Positions 34,040 to 41,991 of a DNA stretch of 64,000 bases are shown piece by piece; the first letter of the stretch is position 1; every line of letters begins with the position of its first letter. The position numbers and the translations under genes were made by a program. The stretch comes from an uncultured Sutterella sp. GTDB taxonomy: Bacteria > Pseudomonadota > Gammaproteobacteria > Burkholderiales > Burkholderiaceae_F. The notes beneath the pieces are model-generated. The model did no database searches and was not told the DNA's origin. It worked only from the letters and a program-made list of their open reading frames with translations. Location: the NCBI GenBank assembly GCA_900544345.1, contig UQUR01000004.1, positions 62,001 to 126,000 of the forward strand, given 5' to 3'.

Positions 34040-34828
34040 TTAATAATGTTTCCTGGCTATTTCATATAAGGCATCTAAATAAGCAGGATGAAAACTGCCC
34101 GGACCATTTGCCTTCGAAGCTGCAATTTCGGAAGCAGCTTTTGCCATCATAAGAGCACTGCAGGTAGCCTGCAGAATAGAGCCGTTACAGGCACAAAAGG
34201 CAGCAACAAGTGCCGAGAGTGAACATCCGGTCCCAACCACTAGAGTGGTCATAACATCGCCTCCAGGGATACTAAAGACTTGCATGCCGTCAGTCACAAA
34301 ATCCGTTTCACCCGTAACAGCAACAATATTGTTATAGCGATTGGCCAATAATTTAGCCGCTTCAATGGCTTCTCGACTGTCGTCTGTACTGTCAACGCCG
34401 TGCCCGCCTTGCCCCAAGCCTGCGAGACTGAGAATTTCGCTGCCATTACCACGTACGACAGAAGGTTTTTTATCTAAAAAATCTCTGATACGTTCATCTC
34501 GCCAGGGTAAAAGTCCTGCGGCAACAGGATCTAAAACCCAGGGCTTTTTATGAAGATTAGCCATGTCAATGGCACTGTGCATGGCAAGGTTTCGATCATC
34601 AGTTAAGGTGCCTACATTAATTAGTAGGGTATCGGCAATTGATGCAAAATCAGCACTTTCATGCTGATCGATGACCATTGCAGGAGAGGCGCCTGCAGCT
34701 AAAAGTACATCAGCAGTAATTTCCTGCACAACATCATTTGTCATGCAATGCACCAAAGGACGACAATGAACCAGTTGAGTGCAGCACTGATCAAAAATTT
34801 CTTTAGGGAAAATCTCTGATTTGTTCAT
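34040..34828 (-). CDS. thiM: Hydroxyethylthiazole kinase
   Basis: Phosphorylates the thiazole alcohol for ThiE. The ribokinase-like protein has 262 residues from the ATG at 34828. Motifs are PLVHCMTNDVVQEITADVLLAAGASPAM, PWVLDPVAAG, VRGNGSEI and VVGTGCSLSALVAAF with the catalytic cysteine. A GTG 39 bases upstream in frame would add a non-family extension. It is first in the thiM-thiE unit and divergent from lgt. The 92 bases between them are too short for, and do not resemble, a TPP riboswitch. Confidence 0.94.
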   Translation of the reverse strand: MNKSEIFPKEIFDQCCTQLVHCRPLVHCMTNDVVQEITADVLLAAGASPAMVIDQHESADFASIADTLLINVGTLTDDRNLAMHSAIDMANLHKKPWVLDPVAAGLLPWRDERIRDFLDKKPSVVRGNGSEILSLAGLGQGGHGVDSTDDSREAIEAAKLLANRYNNIVAVTGETDFVTDGMQVFSIPGGDVMTTLVVGTGCSLSALVAAFCACNGSILQATCSALMMAKAASEIAASKANGPGSFHPAYLDALYEIARKHY

Positions 34829-34920
34829 AATTGTTTGAAAAAAATGAAAACGAACTGACGATACCACAAAGAGTGACGATCAGTACAATTCATGCCAATA
34901 AATATTGAAACAAAACTAAT

Positions 34921-35712
34921 ATGCTTGTCCACCCTCAATTTGATCCTATTGCGTTTTCGGTTGGTCCGATTTCTGTTCATTGGTACGGTTTGATGTATCT
35001 GATCGGTTTTGCCTTATTTTGGTTTTTGGGATCCTATCGAGCAAGAAAAGATGTTTGGCGAGAAATAACGCCAGAGGCAGTCGAGGATTTGCTTTTTTTC
35101 GGCGTTCTGGGGGTAATTGTTGGCGGGCGTTTGGGCTATTGTTTGTTTTATCAGCCAGAATTTTATTTTGACTATCCCGCTCAAATCATTCGTATTTGGG
35201 ACGGAGGTATGAGTGCGCATGGCGGTATGCTGGGTGTCATCTTCGCCATGTTGTATTTTTGTAAGACAAGAAATTTGAATTTTTGGACGGTGGCCGATTT
35301 TGTTGTCCCGTTGGTACCGTTAGGACTTTTATTTGGTCGAATCGGGAATTTTATTAATGGCGAGCTCTGGGGAAGAGTTTGTTCTCCTGACTATGCATTT
35401 GCCATGATCTTCCCTCAAGTTGACCTCTTGCCACGTCATCCCTCTCAGCTCTATGAAGCAACCTTGGAGGGATTGCTTCTTTTTGTTGTTTTGTGGTTTT
35501 ATTCAGCCAAACCAAGAAGCAGAGGCAAAACTGCGGCTCTATTTTGTCTCGGTTACGGTGTCTGCCGCTTTTTTGTAGAGTATTTCCGTGAACCTGATGC
35601 GTTCTTAGGACTTCAGGCCTTAGGTTTGAGTCAGGGCCAGTGGCTTTCTGTTCCTTTGATTATCGTCGGAGTTCTACTTTGGAGTTTTAGTGGCAGAATC
35701 AAAGCGCATTAA
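34921..35712 (+). CDS. lgt: Prolipoprotein diacylglyceryl transferase
   Basis: Inner-membrane enzyme that adds diacylglycerol to the lipobox cysteine of lipoproteins. The 263-residue, seven-span protein has HWYGLMYLIGF (first motif), WDGGMSAHGGMLGV, the signature GRIGNFINGELWGR and RHPSQLYEATLEG. At least one lipoprotein is encoded in this window (51.8 kb). Its last four bases overlap the end of the convergent queH gene. Confidence 0.97.
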   Translation: MLVHPQFDPIAFSVGPISVHWYGLMYLIGFALFWFLGSYRARKDVWREITPEAVEDLLFFGVLGVIVGGRLGYCLFYQPEFYFDYPAQIIRIWDGGMSAHGGMLGVIFAMLYFCKTRNLNFWTVADFVVPLVPLGLLFGRIGNFINGELWGRVCSPDYAFAMIFPQVDLLPRHPSQLYEATLEGLLLFVVLWFYSAKPRSRGKTAALFCLGYGVCRFFVEYFREPDAFLGLQALGLSQGQWLSVPLIIVGVLLWSFSGRIKAH

Positions 35713-36302
35713 ATTTCCTCGGGCTGAGCTTGTTTGAGAATCAACTCGCAGCTCTGTGGAGATAGACGCCTCATTGAAAATTCGCAACCGCAATATAGCT
35801 GATTGTAGAAGCCGTGGATTTTTAATAACTCATTGCGCCTTTGTTGAAGGCCACCTTTGCGCCAATTTTTATCCCAGTATTTTGTGCCGGGGAAGCGCTC
35901 CTGAGCGAGTAATCCTGCTTGATTAATCTGTTCGATGTCTTTCCATCGGCTTGAAGCTAAAGTTGTTGTAAACAGTTCAATTTTTTCTTCAAAGGCCACT
36001 CGGGCTGTTTCAGTTAAGCGATAGTTAAAGCAGATTTGACAACGCTTGCCGCGTTCAGGCTCCAACTCAAAACCGTGAATGGCTTTCTTCCACTTTTCGT
36101 GATCGTAGTCACCGTCAATGACTCTTAATCCAATGCTTGCTGCGTAACGCTTCAGTTCGTTTTTCCGAATCATATACTCAGAATCGGGAAAGATATTTGG
36201 ATTGAAATAAAACAGGGTCGGCCGGTAGTCATTTTGGAGAAGCCACTCCAAAATGGCTGATGAGCAGGGAGCACAGCAGCAGTGCAATAAAACGTTTGTC
36301 AT
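35709..36302 (-). CDS. queH: Epoxyqueuosine reductase QueH
   Basis: The last step of queuosine synthesis, the non-cobalamin alternative to QueG. The 197-residue DUF208-family protein has HCCCAPCSS at residues 7-15, RCQICFNYR and a late YCGCEFS, the cysteines expected to bind the iron-sulfur cluster and metal pair. This completes the queA-tgt pathway end found at 23.5-25.7 kb. The ATG at 36302 is the family N-terminus. Convergent with lgt, overlapping by four bases. Confidence 0.94.
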   Translation of the reverse strand: MTNVLLHCCCAPCSSAILEWLLQNDYRPTLFYFNPNIFPDSEYMIRKNELKRYAASIGLRVIDGDYDHEKWKKAIHGFELEPERGKRCQICFNYRLTETARVAFEEKIELFTTTLASSRWKDIEQINQAGLLAQERFPGTKYWDKNWRKGGLQQRRNELLKIHGFYNQLYCGCEFSMRRLSPQSCELILKQAQPEEI

Positions 36303-36380
36303 GGAAATTGTCAGAAAGCGCTTATCGATTTATTCGCTGCAATTGTATACTGCTCTGGTTGTCTGAGTAATGGCGAAGAT

Positions 36381-37085
36381 ATGAGCACAATTGCAGAAAA
36401 TATTTTTCAAATTAGAGAAAGTATGGCCAGGGCGGCAGCCGATCGCTCGGTCAAACTGCTTGCAGTTAGTAAGACCTTCCCTGTTGAGGCAATCGCACAG
36501 GCGACTAAGGTTGGCCAGTTTGCGTTTGGCGAAAATTATGCCCAGGAGGGGGCTAAAAAGATAGATTATTTCAAAGAGCACTATCCTGATCTGCCTCTTG
36601 AGTGGCATTTCATTGGTCCTTTGCAATCTAACAAGACAAAATTGGTTGCTGAACATTTCCAATGGGTTGAAAGTATCGATCGACTTAAGATCGCTCAGCG
36701 ATTAAACGAGCAGAGACCGGTTGAATTACCGCCACTCAACGTTTTAGTCGAGATTAATATTGACGAAGAAAGCAGTAAAAGCGGAATAACGGTCGGAGAG
36801 CTGGAGGCCTTGTTGGCAGAGCTTATTAAATTGCCTCGCTTGAAGCTAAGAGGACTGATGTGTATTCCTAAGGCTCAGGCCGATGACTTGCATAGGAGAG
36901 CCGTGTTTAAAGAAATGAGAGCTCTTTTTGATGCGTGTGTAGCTCGGGGATATAAATTGGATACTTTATCCATGGGGATGAGTGCTGACTATATTTGCGC
37001 GATTGAAGAAGGCTCAACTTTAGTAAGAGTAGGTTCCGCTATATTTGGAGCAAGAGATTATTCAAAAAAATTGGAAAGGAAATAA
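36381..37085 (+). CDS. yggS: PLP homeostasis protein (YggS/PLPBP family)
   Basis: A 234-residue single-domain TIM barrel that binds pyridoxal phosphate and buffers its level. The PLP lysine lies in KLLAVSKTFP. FGENYAQEGAKKI, LEWHFIGPLQSNKTK, VEIN and GLMCIPKA are characteristic, and SMGMSADYICAIEEGSTLVRVGSAIFG ends the fold. The gene ends one base before proC with an AAGGA site in its tail. The yggS-proC pairing is widely conserved. Confidence 0.95.
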   Translation: MSTIAENIFQIRESMARAAADRSVKLLAVSKTFPVEAIAQATKVGQFAFGENYAQEGAKKIDYFKEHYPDLPLEWHFIGPLQSNKTKLVAEHFQWVESIDRLKIAQRLNEQRPVELPPLNVLVEINIDEESSKSGITVGELEALLAELIKLPRLKLRGLMCIPKAQADDLHRRAVFKEMRALFDACVARGYKLDTLSMGMSADYICAIEEGSTLVRVGSAIFGARDYSKKLERK

Positions 37086-37086
37086 G

Positions 37087-37902
37087 ATGCAAAAACGAAT
37101 TGCCATGATTGGTGGCGGCAATATGGCTGCTGCGTTGGTTGCTGGTTTGGTGGCTGCCGGCCATCCGGCTGACAGCATTTCAGTGATGGATCGAAACGAA
37201 GATAAATGTACGCGTTTGCATAGCGAGTATGGAGTCTTAACTCATATGACGGCGGGTGAATGGCTAAAAAAAGCCGATTTGGTAGTTTTAGCTGTTAAAC
37301 CTCAGGGTATGAAAGTTGCTATTGATCAGATTAGACCTTACTTAAGTGACGGAGCTCTTTTTATTTCTATTGCAGCAGGTCTTCGTATCAAAGATATTGC
37401 CCGATGGTTGGGCTCTGACAGAGTGGTCAGAGCCATGCCCAATACGCCTGCATTAGTTAAAGCCGGTGTAGTGGGGCTGTATGTGCCGGAAAGTCTTGAG
37501 AGAGAACAACCTTTGTTTGTTGACGTTCTTCAGGCGATGGGGGAAGTCATTGATGTAAAAAGTGAACTGGAGCTTGATTTGCTCTCTACAGTTTCTGGTT
37601 CAGGACCTGCCTATGTCTTCAGATTCATCGAAGCTTTGGAAGAGGCGGCTGTTAAGCGCGGTTTTGAATCTGCCAGTGCAAGAAAAATGGCGATTCTGAC
37701 CGTAGTGGGAGCAGCCAAGTTGGCTGTGCAAAGCTCTGATTCTCCGGCTCAGCTTCGTATCAATGTGACAAGTAAAGGTGGTACAACAGCTGAAGCATTG
37801 CGCGTTATGCAGGAACATCATTTTATGGAAATGATGGATGAGGCTATTCAGGCAGCATTTGACCGTAGCCAAGTGCTCGCTGATGAGTTAGGTAAAAACT
37901 AA
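37087..37902 (+). CDS. proC: Pyrroline-5-carboxylate reductase
   Basis: The final step of proline synthesis, reducing P5C with NAD(P)H. It is a 271-residue protein. The nucleotide-binding site is IAMIGGGNMAAALVAGL, then VLAVKPQ, RAMPNTPALV and the C-terminal signature near SPAQLRINVTSKGGTTAEAL. The ATG at 37087 is one base after the yggS stop with AAGGA upstream; a longer in-frame start inside yggS is not supported. It works with proB and proA at 2-4 kb. A stable hairpin follows. Confidence 0.96.
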   Translation: MQKRIAMIGGGNMAAALVAGLVAAGHPADSISVMDRNEDKCTRLHSEYGVLTHMTAGEWLKKADLVVLAVKPQGMKVAIDQIRPYLSDGALFISIAAGLRIKDIARWLGSDRVVRAMPNTPALVKAGVVGLYVPESLEREQPLFVDVLQAMGEVIDVKSELELDLLSTVSGSGPAYVFRFIEALEEAAVKRGFESASARKMAILTVVGAAKLAVQSSDSPAQLRINVTSKGGTTAEALRVMQEHHFMEMMDEAIQAAFDRSQVLADELGKN

Positions 37903-37907
37903 GAGAT

Positions 37908-37933
37908 GGCAGACGAGGCATTTCTCGTCTGCC
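37908..37933. terminator. Hairpin between convergent proC and oxyR
   Basis: Perfect 10-bp GGCAGACGAG / CTCGTCTGCC with loop GCATTT. No U-tract on either strand, so termination is likely but not classical. Confidence 0.55.
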
Positions 37934-37941
37934 GAAAGTAC

Positions 37942-38898
37942 TCAGTTAGTTGCTGACACGGAACTCACAGGGGGAAGGTTGAGCGTCCTGCAACCTTCCA
38001 TCTCGAGACTATTGACAGCTTTTTTTATGGCTTCAATAGCCGGCATTCGACAAAAGCTCTTTCGCCAAGCGATGATAACCCGTCGAGATGGGGCCGGTTT
38101 TTCAAACGGGATAGCCTTAATTAAATCATCTCCTATAGTTTCTTTGAGCGCCGAACTGGGGAGAACTGTGATACCAAGACCCTGAGCTACCATATGGTGG
38201 ATAGTTAGCAATGAGGAGCCTTCCACCGTTTTCTGTATAGCTGTTACTCCGCTTTTACGTGGGGCAGATTCCGGGCAAGCCTCTAAGATCTGATCTCTGA
38301 GACAGTGCCCTTTACCCAAAAGTAGCAATTTTCCGGAGCGAACCTCATCGGGATGAATCTCTGTTCTTTGCGCCCAGGGATGATCATGAGGGACAGCAAC
38401 GACAAAGTCTTCATCATATAAAGGCATGAACATCAATCCAGGTTCGTTGATTGGTAAGGCCATGATGGCTACGTCAATATCACCGGATCGAAGTTGCTCT
38501 AATAGATTGACAGTGTAATTTTCAGAAAGAATAAGCGGCATCTTAGGGGCAAGGTGCAGCATTTTGTGTACAAGCCCAGGCATTAAGTAAGGGCTGATTG
38601 TGAAAATCGCCCCCAGACGCAAAGGGCCGCACAAGGGATCTTTACCTTGAACGGCTAGCTCTTCAATTCTTCGCACCTCATCGAGCACTTTTTGGGCTTG
38701 CTCGACAATATTTTCCCCGACAGGGGTCAGTGAAACCTCTTGAGAGCGTCTTTCGAAAATATGCACACCCAGTTCTTCCTCTAGTTTGCGTACAGCAACG
38801 GACAAAGAGGGCTGAGAAATAAAGCAAGCCTCAGCGGCTCTGCCGAAATGCCTTTCTCTGGCAACTGCAATGATGTATTTAAGTTCAGTAAGAGTCAC
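37942..38898 (-). CDS. oxyR: Hydrogen peroxide sensing regulator OxyR
   Basis: A 318-residue LysR-family regulator. The N-terminal helix-turn-helix spans residues 1-60 (HFGRAAEACFISQPSLSVAV). The redox cysteines fall at positions 199 and 208 in GKGHCLRDQILEAC, the same numbers as E. coli OxyR, so peroxide-induced disulfide switching is expected. The start is GTG at 38898 with GGAGG seven bases upstream. It begins directly after the recG stop with no gap, so expression may be coupled to recG. The C-terminal tail is slightly longer than usual. Confidence 0.95.
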   Translation of the reverse strand: MTLTELKYIIAVARERHFGRAAEACFISQPSLSVAVRKLEEELGVHIFERRSQEVSLTPVGENIVEQAQKVLDEVRRIEELAVQGKDPLCGPLRLGAIFTISPYLMPGLVHKMLHLAPKMPLILSENYTVNLLEQLRSGDIDVAIMALPINEPGLMFMPLYDEDFVVAVPHDHPWAQRTEIHPDEVRSGKLLLLGKGHCLRDQILEACPESAPRKSGVTAIQKTVEGSSLLTIHHMVAQGLGITVLPSSALKETIGDDLIKAIPFEKPAPSRRVIIAWRKSFCRMPAIEAIKKAVNSLEMEGCRTLNLPPVSSVSATN

Positions 38899-40953
38899 TT
38901 AAGCCTCCAAAAATTCCTCATAACCGCTAAACCAGCGTTTTGCATGACGTTGTGCGCTTTCTGGGTCAGTCTGAAGCCACCGATAGGCAAAGTCTCTAGC
39001 CGCTTCAAGTAATTGAGTGTCCTTTTCAAGATCTGCAAACCTCAAAAGAGGAACACCGGATTGCCGTACACCTAAAAATTCGCCGGGTCCGCGAATTTCT
39101 AAGTCTCTGCGGGCGATTTCAAAACCGTCTTGGGTTTCACGTATAACTTTCAAGCGTTCCCGAGCAGTATCGGATAACTCTCCATAGAGTAGCACACAGA
39201 AACTTTTTTGAGCACCGCGTCCTACTCTACCTCTTAACTGATGTAATTGTGCCAGCCCAAAACGCTCGGCATGTTCAATTACCATCAGTGTTGCATTAGG
39301 AACGTCAACTCCGACCTCAATGACTGTTGTGGCAACAAGAACATCAATCATGCCGTTTTTAAAAGATTGCATGACCGTCTGCTTTTGATCTGGCGACAGT
39401 TCACCGTGGACGAGTCCGATTTTAAGATCTGGCAGATCTCGGCAGATTTCTTCGTATGTTTGGGTAGCAGCAGTCAGGTCAATTTTTTCGCTTTCTTCAA
39501 TAAGGGGACAGACCCAATAGACTTGTCGTCCTTCCTTCACCTGGGTGTTAATAATGCGGATAACTTCAGCTTTTCTGCTAAGACTAATCAGTTTGGTTGT
39601 GATGGGGTGACGACCAGCCGGCAATTCGTCAATCACGGATACATCCAGGTCGGCTAAATAACTCATCGCAAGGGTTCTGGGAATAGGTGTGGCTGAGAGC
39701 ATCAGCATATGAGGAATCTGTTGATTGCAGCTTTGCCTTAGTGCCAAGCGCTGAGCAACACCAAATCGATGTTGTTCATCAATAATTGACAATCCTAAGC
39801 GACTAAATTTCACACCTTCTTGAATAAGAGCATGCGTGCCGACGATCAGTTGAGCATTTCCTGATGCAATTGCCTCCAGAGCAAGCTGTTTTTCTTTACT
39901 TTTTTGTTTACCGGCTAGCCACACAATTTTTACTCCCAAAGGTTTTAACCATTGAGCGATTTTTTCAAAATGCTGCTCGGCTAAAATTTCTGTCGGAGCC
40001 ATCAAGGCAGCTTGCATACCGTCATCTATACATAAACACGCAGCTAATGCCGCGATAATTGTTTTTCCGCTGCCAACATCCCCTTGAACAAGTCTATTCA
40101 TGGGAACCATTTTGGCCAGGTCTTCCCGAACTTCTTTAAATACTCGCTTTTGAGCACCGGTTAAAGAAAAGGGAAGTGTGTCGAGAAGTTGATCTGTTAC
40201 AGGATGATGTGCAGGAGCAATGATCGGGGCTTGATATGTAGTCTTCAAAGCCCGAGAACGCCTTAATGCAACCTGCTGAGCCACAAGTTCGTCAAATTTA
40301 AGTCGTTGCCAAGCTGGATCAGTTTTATCGTCAAGAGCCGTCAAACTGGCTCCAACAGGAGGATGATGGAGGTAGCGAAGAGCATCAGATAACTGCGGAA
40401 GCTTCAATTGTTTAACAACAGAGGCGGGGATTAAATCTTTAATTTCAACATCAAGCAGAGCTCTGGCAATACGTTTCCTAAGCCATGTTTGTGTAATTCC
40501 TTCGCCAGCCGGGTAAACAGGGGTTAACGTTTTTGGCAAAGAGACTCCAGATAGCGAAGTACGGATTTTAGGGTGCATCATCTCTAAATCAAAATATCCT
40601 TGGCGGACAGGTCCGTAAAGTCTAACTTTTTGACCTATGGCTAATTGTTTAATTTGCGAGGGATAGAAATGAAGCAGTCGCACGTACACAGAGCCGCTGC
40701 AATCTTTCACAATAGCTTGTAGCTGTTCGCCAGAGGGCCGCCTGATTCGATCACATTGTGTGACTACACCTTCACACTGCTGGCTGCGTCCTGATTCGAG
40801 CTGAGCGATGGGTGTTAAAACGGTTTCATCTTCATACCTAAGAGGTAGATGCAAAACATAATCCCAATCCCTGTTCAGACCTAGTTTGGCCAGGCGCTCA
40901 GAAAGGGGGGCGAGTTTTTCCCCTTTTTTTCTTGTATAGGCGGCCATTGGCAT
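38899..40953 (-). CDS. recG: ATP-dependent DNA helicase RecG
   Basis: A 684-residue branch-migration helicase that remodels stalled forks. The wedge/OB domain (about 1-180) is followed by helicase motifs: I QGDVGSGKT, Ia MAPTEILAEQHF, II IIDEQHRFG, III MLSATPIPRTL, and the C-terminal half with ATTVIEVGVDVPNA and QLRGRVGRG. The final RecG-specific segment RRDLEIRGPGEFLGVRQSG is intact. The ATG at 40953 has GAGG eight bases upstream. It lies between ridA (15-base gap) and oxyR (no gap) in one minus-strand operon. Confidence 0.97.
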   Translation of the reverse strand: MPMAAYTRKKGEKLAPLSERLAKLGLNRDWDYVLHLPLRYEDETVLTPIAQLESGRSQQCEGVVTQCDRIRRPSGEQLQAIVKDCSGSVYVRLLHFYPSQIKQLAIGQKVRLYGPVRQGYFDLEMMHPKIRTSLSGVSLPKTLTPVYPAGEGITQTWLRKRIARALLDVEIKDLIPASVVKQLKLPQLSDALRYLHHPPVGASLTALDDKTDPAWQRLKFDELVAQQVALRRSRALKTTYQAPIIAPAHHPVTDQLLDTLPFSLTGAQKRVFKEVREDLAKMVPMNRLVQGDVGSGKTIIAALAACLCIDDGMQAALMAPTEILAEQHFEKIAQWLKPLGVKIVWLAGKQKSKEKQLALEAIASGNAQLIVGTHALIQEGVKFSRLGLSIIDEQHRFGVAQRLALRQSCNQQIPHMLMLSATPIPRTLAMSYLADLDVSVIDELPAGRHPITTKLISLSRKAEVIRIINTQVKEGRQVYWVCPLIEESEKIDLTAATQTYEEICRDLPDLKIGLVHGELSPDQKQTVMQSFKNGMIDVLVATTVIEVGVDVPNATLMVIEHAERFGLAQLHQLRGRVGRGAQKSFCVLLYGELSDTARERLKVIRETQDGFEIARRDLEIRGPGEFLGVRQSGVPLLRFADLEKDTQLLEAARDFAYRWLQTDPESAQRHAKRWFSGYEEFLEA

Positions 40954-40968
40954 AGAAGTTACCTCTTA

Positions 40969-41346
40969 TCAGAGACTAACAATAGCTTCCACTTCTACGG
41001 CCCCTCCCTTTGGTAGTGCAGCGACAGCAAAGCAGCTGCGTGCTGGATAGGGAGCTTGGCAGTACTCTTGCATGACAGCATTGACGGCAGGGAAATTAGC
41101 CATGTCCGTTAAGAAAATTGTGACCTTCATAATGTTGCTCATTGAACCGCCCGCGGCTTCAATAATCGACTTGAGGTTTTCAAAAGCCTGGCGTGCCTGA
41201 GCAGTAAAGTCTGCCGGTAGTTCGCCGGTGGCTGGGTCAATACCGAGTTGACCGGAAGTAAAAAGATTAGCGCAGCCCTTGGTAGCCTGTGAATACGGGC
41301 CGATAGCTGCAGGAGCTTTGTCGGTGTGGATAATATCGTGAGCCAT
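40969..41346 (-). CDS. ridA: Enamine/imine deaminase RidA
   Basis: A 125-residue YjgF/YER057c/UK114 protein that hydrolyses reactive 2-aminoacrylate and related imines released by PLP enzymes. Typical residues are APAAIGPYSQATK, FTSGQLGIDPATGE, VTIFLTDM and the C-terminal PARSCFAVAALPKGG with the carboxylate-binding arginine, ending VEVEAIVSL. AAGGAGAG precedes the ATG at 41346. First gene of the ridA-recG-oxyR unit. Confidence 0.95.
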   Translation of the reverse strand: MAHDIIHTDKAPAAIGPYSQATKGCANLFTSGQLGIDPATGELPADFTAQARQAFENLKSIIEAAGGSMSNIMKVTIFLTDMANFPAVNAVMQEYCQAPYPARSCFAVAALPKGGAVEVEAIVSL

Positions 41347-41991
41347 GAATACTCTCCTTAAGGAAAAGGGTTGGTAATTCCGATATTTTAACGGTTAGCT
41401 TTAATGTTAAGTCGAGCGTAAAGATTCTGTTTTTTGTCAAAAACTTTACGGAATTCGTCAATGTTGATGAATGTCGTTCTACGTGTTTTTATAGATTGGT
41501 GTAAACTTCGGGTTAATCCCAATGGGTGTCTCATCGGTTGCCCACTAAACTGCTTGCCGTTTAGGTGGTTCTGGGTGGACAATACTCGGAGACACGAATG
41601 GAGAAAGATATGTTTTGTCTTTAAGCATAGCATTTTAGGCTTCGGTGAACAGCCGAGGCGCGCTGTTGTGCTTGAAGATTTAACCTATTTTGTAGCAGCC
41701 GAATTCAAAATGTTCTCTGTTATGAATTGACAACTTGTGACAGAAGAATTCGGCAGAGTATTTGTCCGTGCTTAACGCGTGAGAGCACGTCCCCTTCAAA
41801 TGCGTCGACTGCGATCGTTATATGTGAACAGTTGGCAAGAGAGAATAAGCATTCTCTTGGGTTTCCCGAGGCGGACGGTTCGGTAGTAACGGTTGAGACG
41901 AACGAGGGGAACCTTTTTAAGAAGACCCCTGCCGGTACAGGATGCAAGTCCTTAACCGGTGGCCCTCTTGGATCAAGGAGACCAAGTAATT
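41347..41991. promoter_or_regulatory. Long non-coding leader/promoter region of the fumarate reductase locus
   Basis: About 640 bases between divergent ridA and frdA without a supported gene. A TTGACA at 41727-41732 lacks a clear -10 partner at the usual distance. The last 180 bases are rich in pairing segments: CAAGAGAGAAT/ATTCTCTTG near 41835, AGGGG/CCCCT (41906-41933) and CCGGT...ACCGG enclosing AGGA/TCCT (about 41933-41961). AAGGAG (41975-41980) lies 11 bases before the frdA start, which is a long spacing. A structured 5' UTR is likely; no known riboswitch class is recognised. Confidence 0.45.

Noticed and set aside
34829..34920. Possible TPP riboswitch before thiM
   Set aside because: Only 92 bases lie between thiM and lgt and the conserved TPP-aptamer cores are absent.
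41434..41947. Short open frames between ridA and frdA on both strands
   Set aside because: No ribosome sites, no recognisable motifs, and mutually overlapping; more likely leader and promoter DNA. None resembles an frdC-type cytochrome b.
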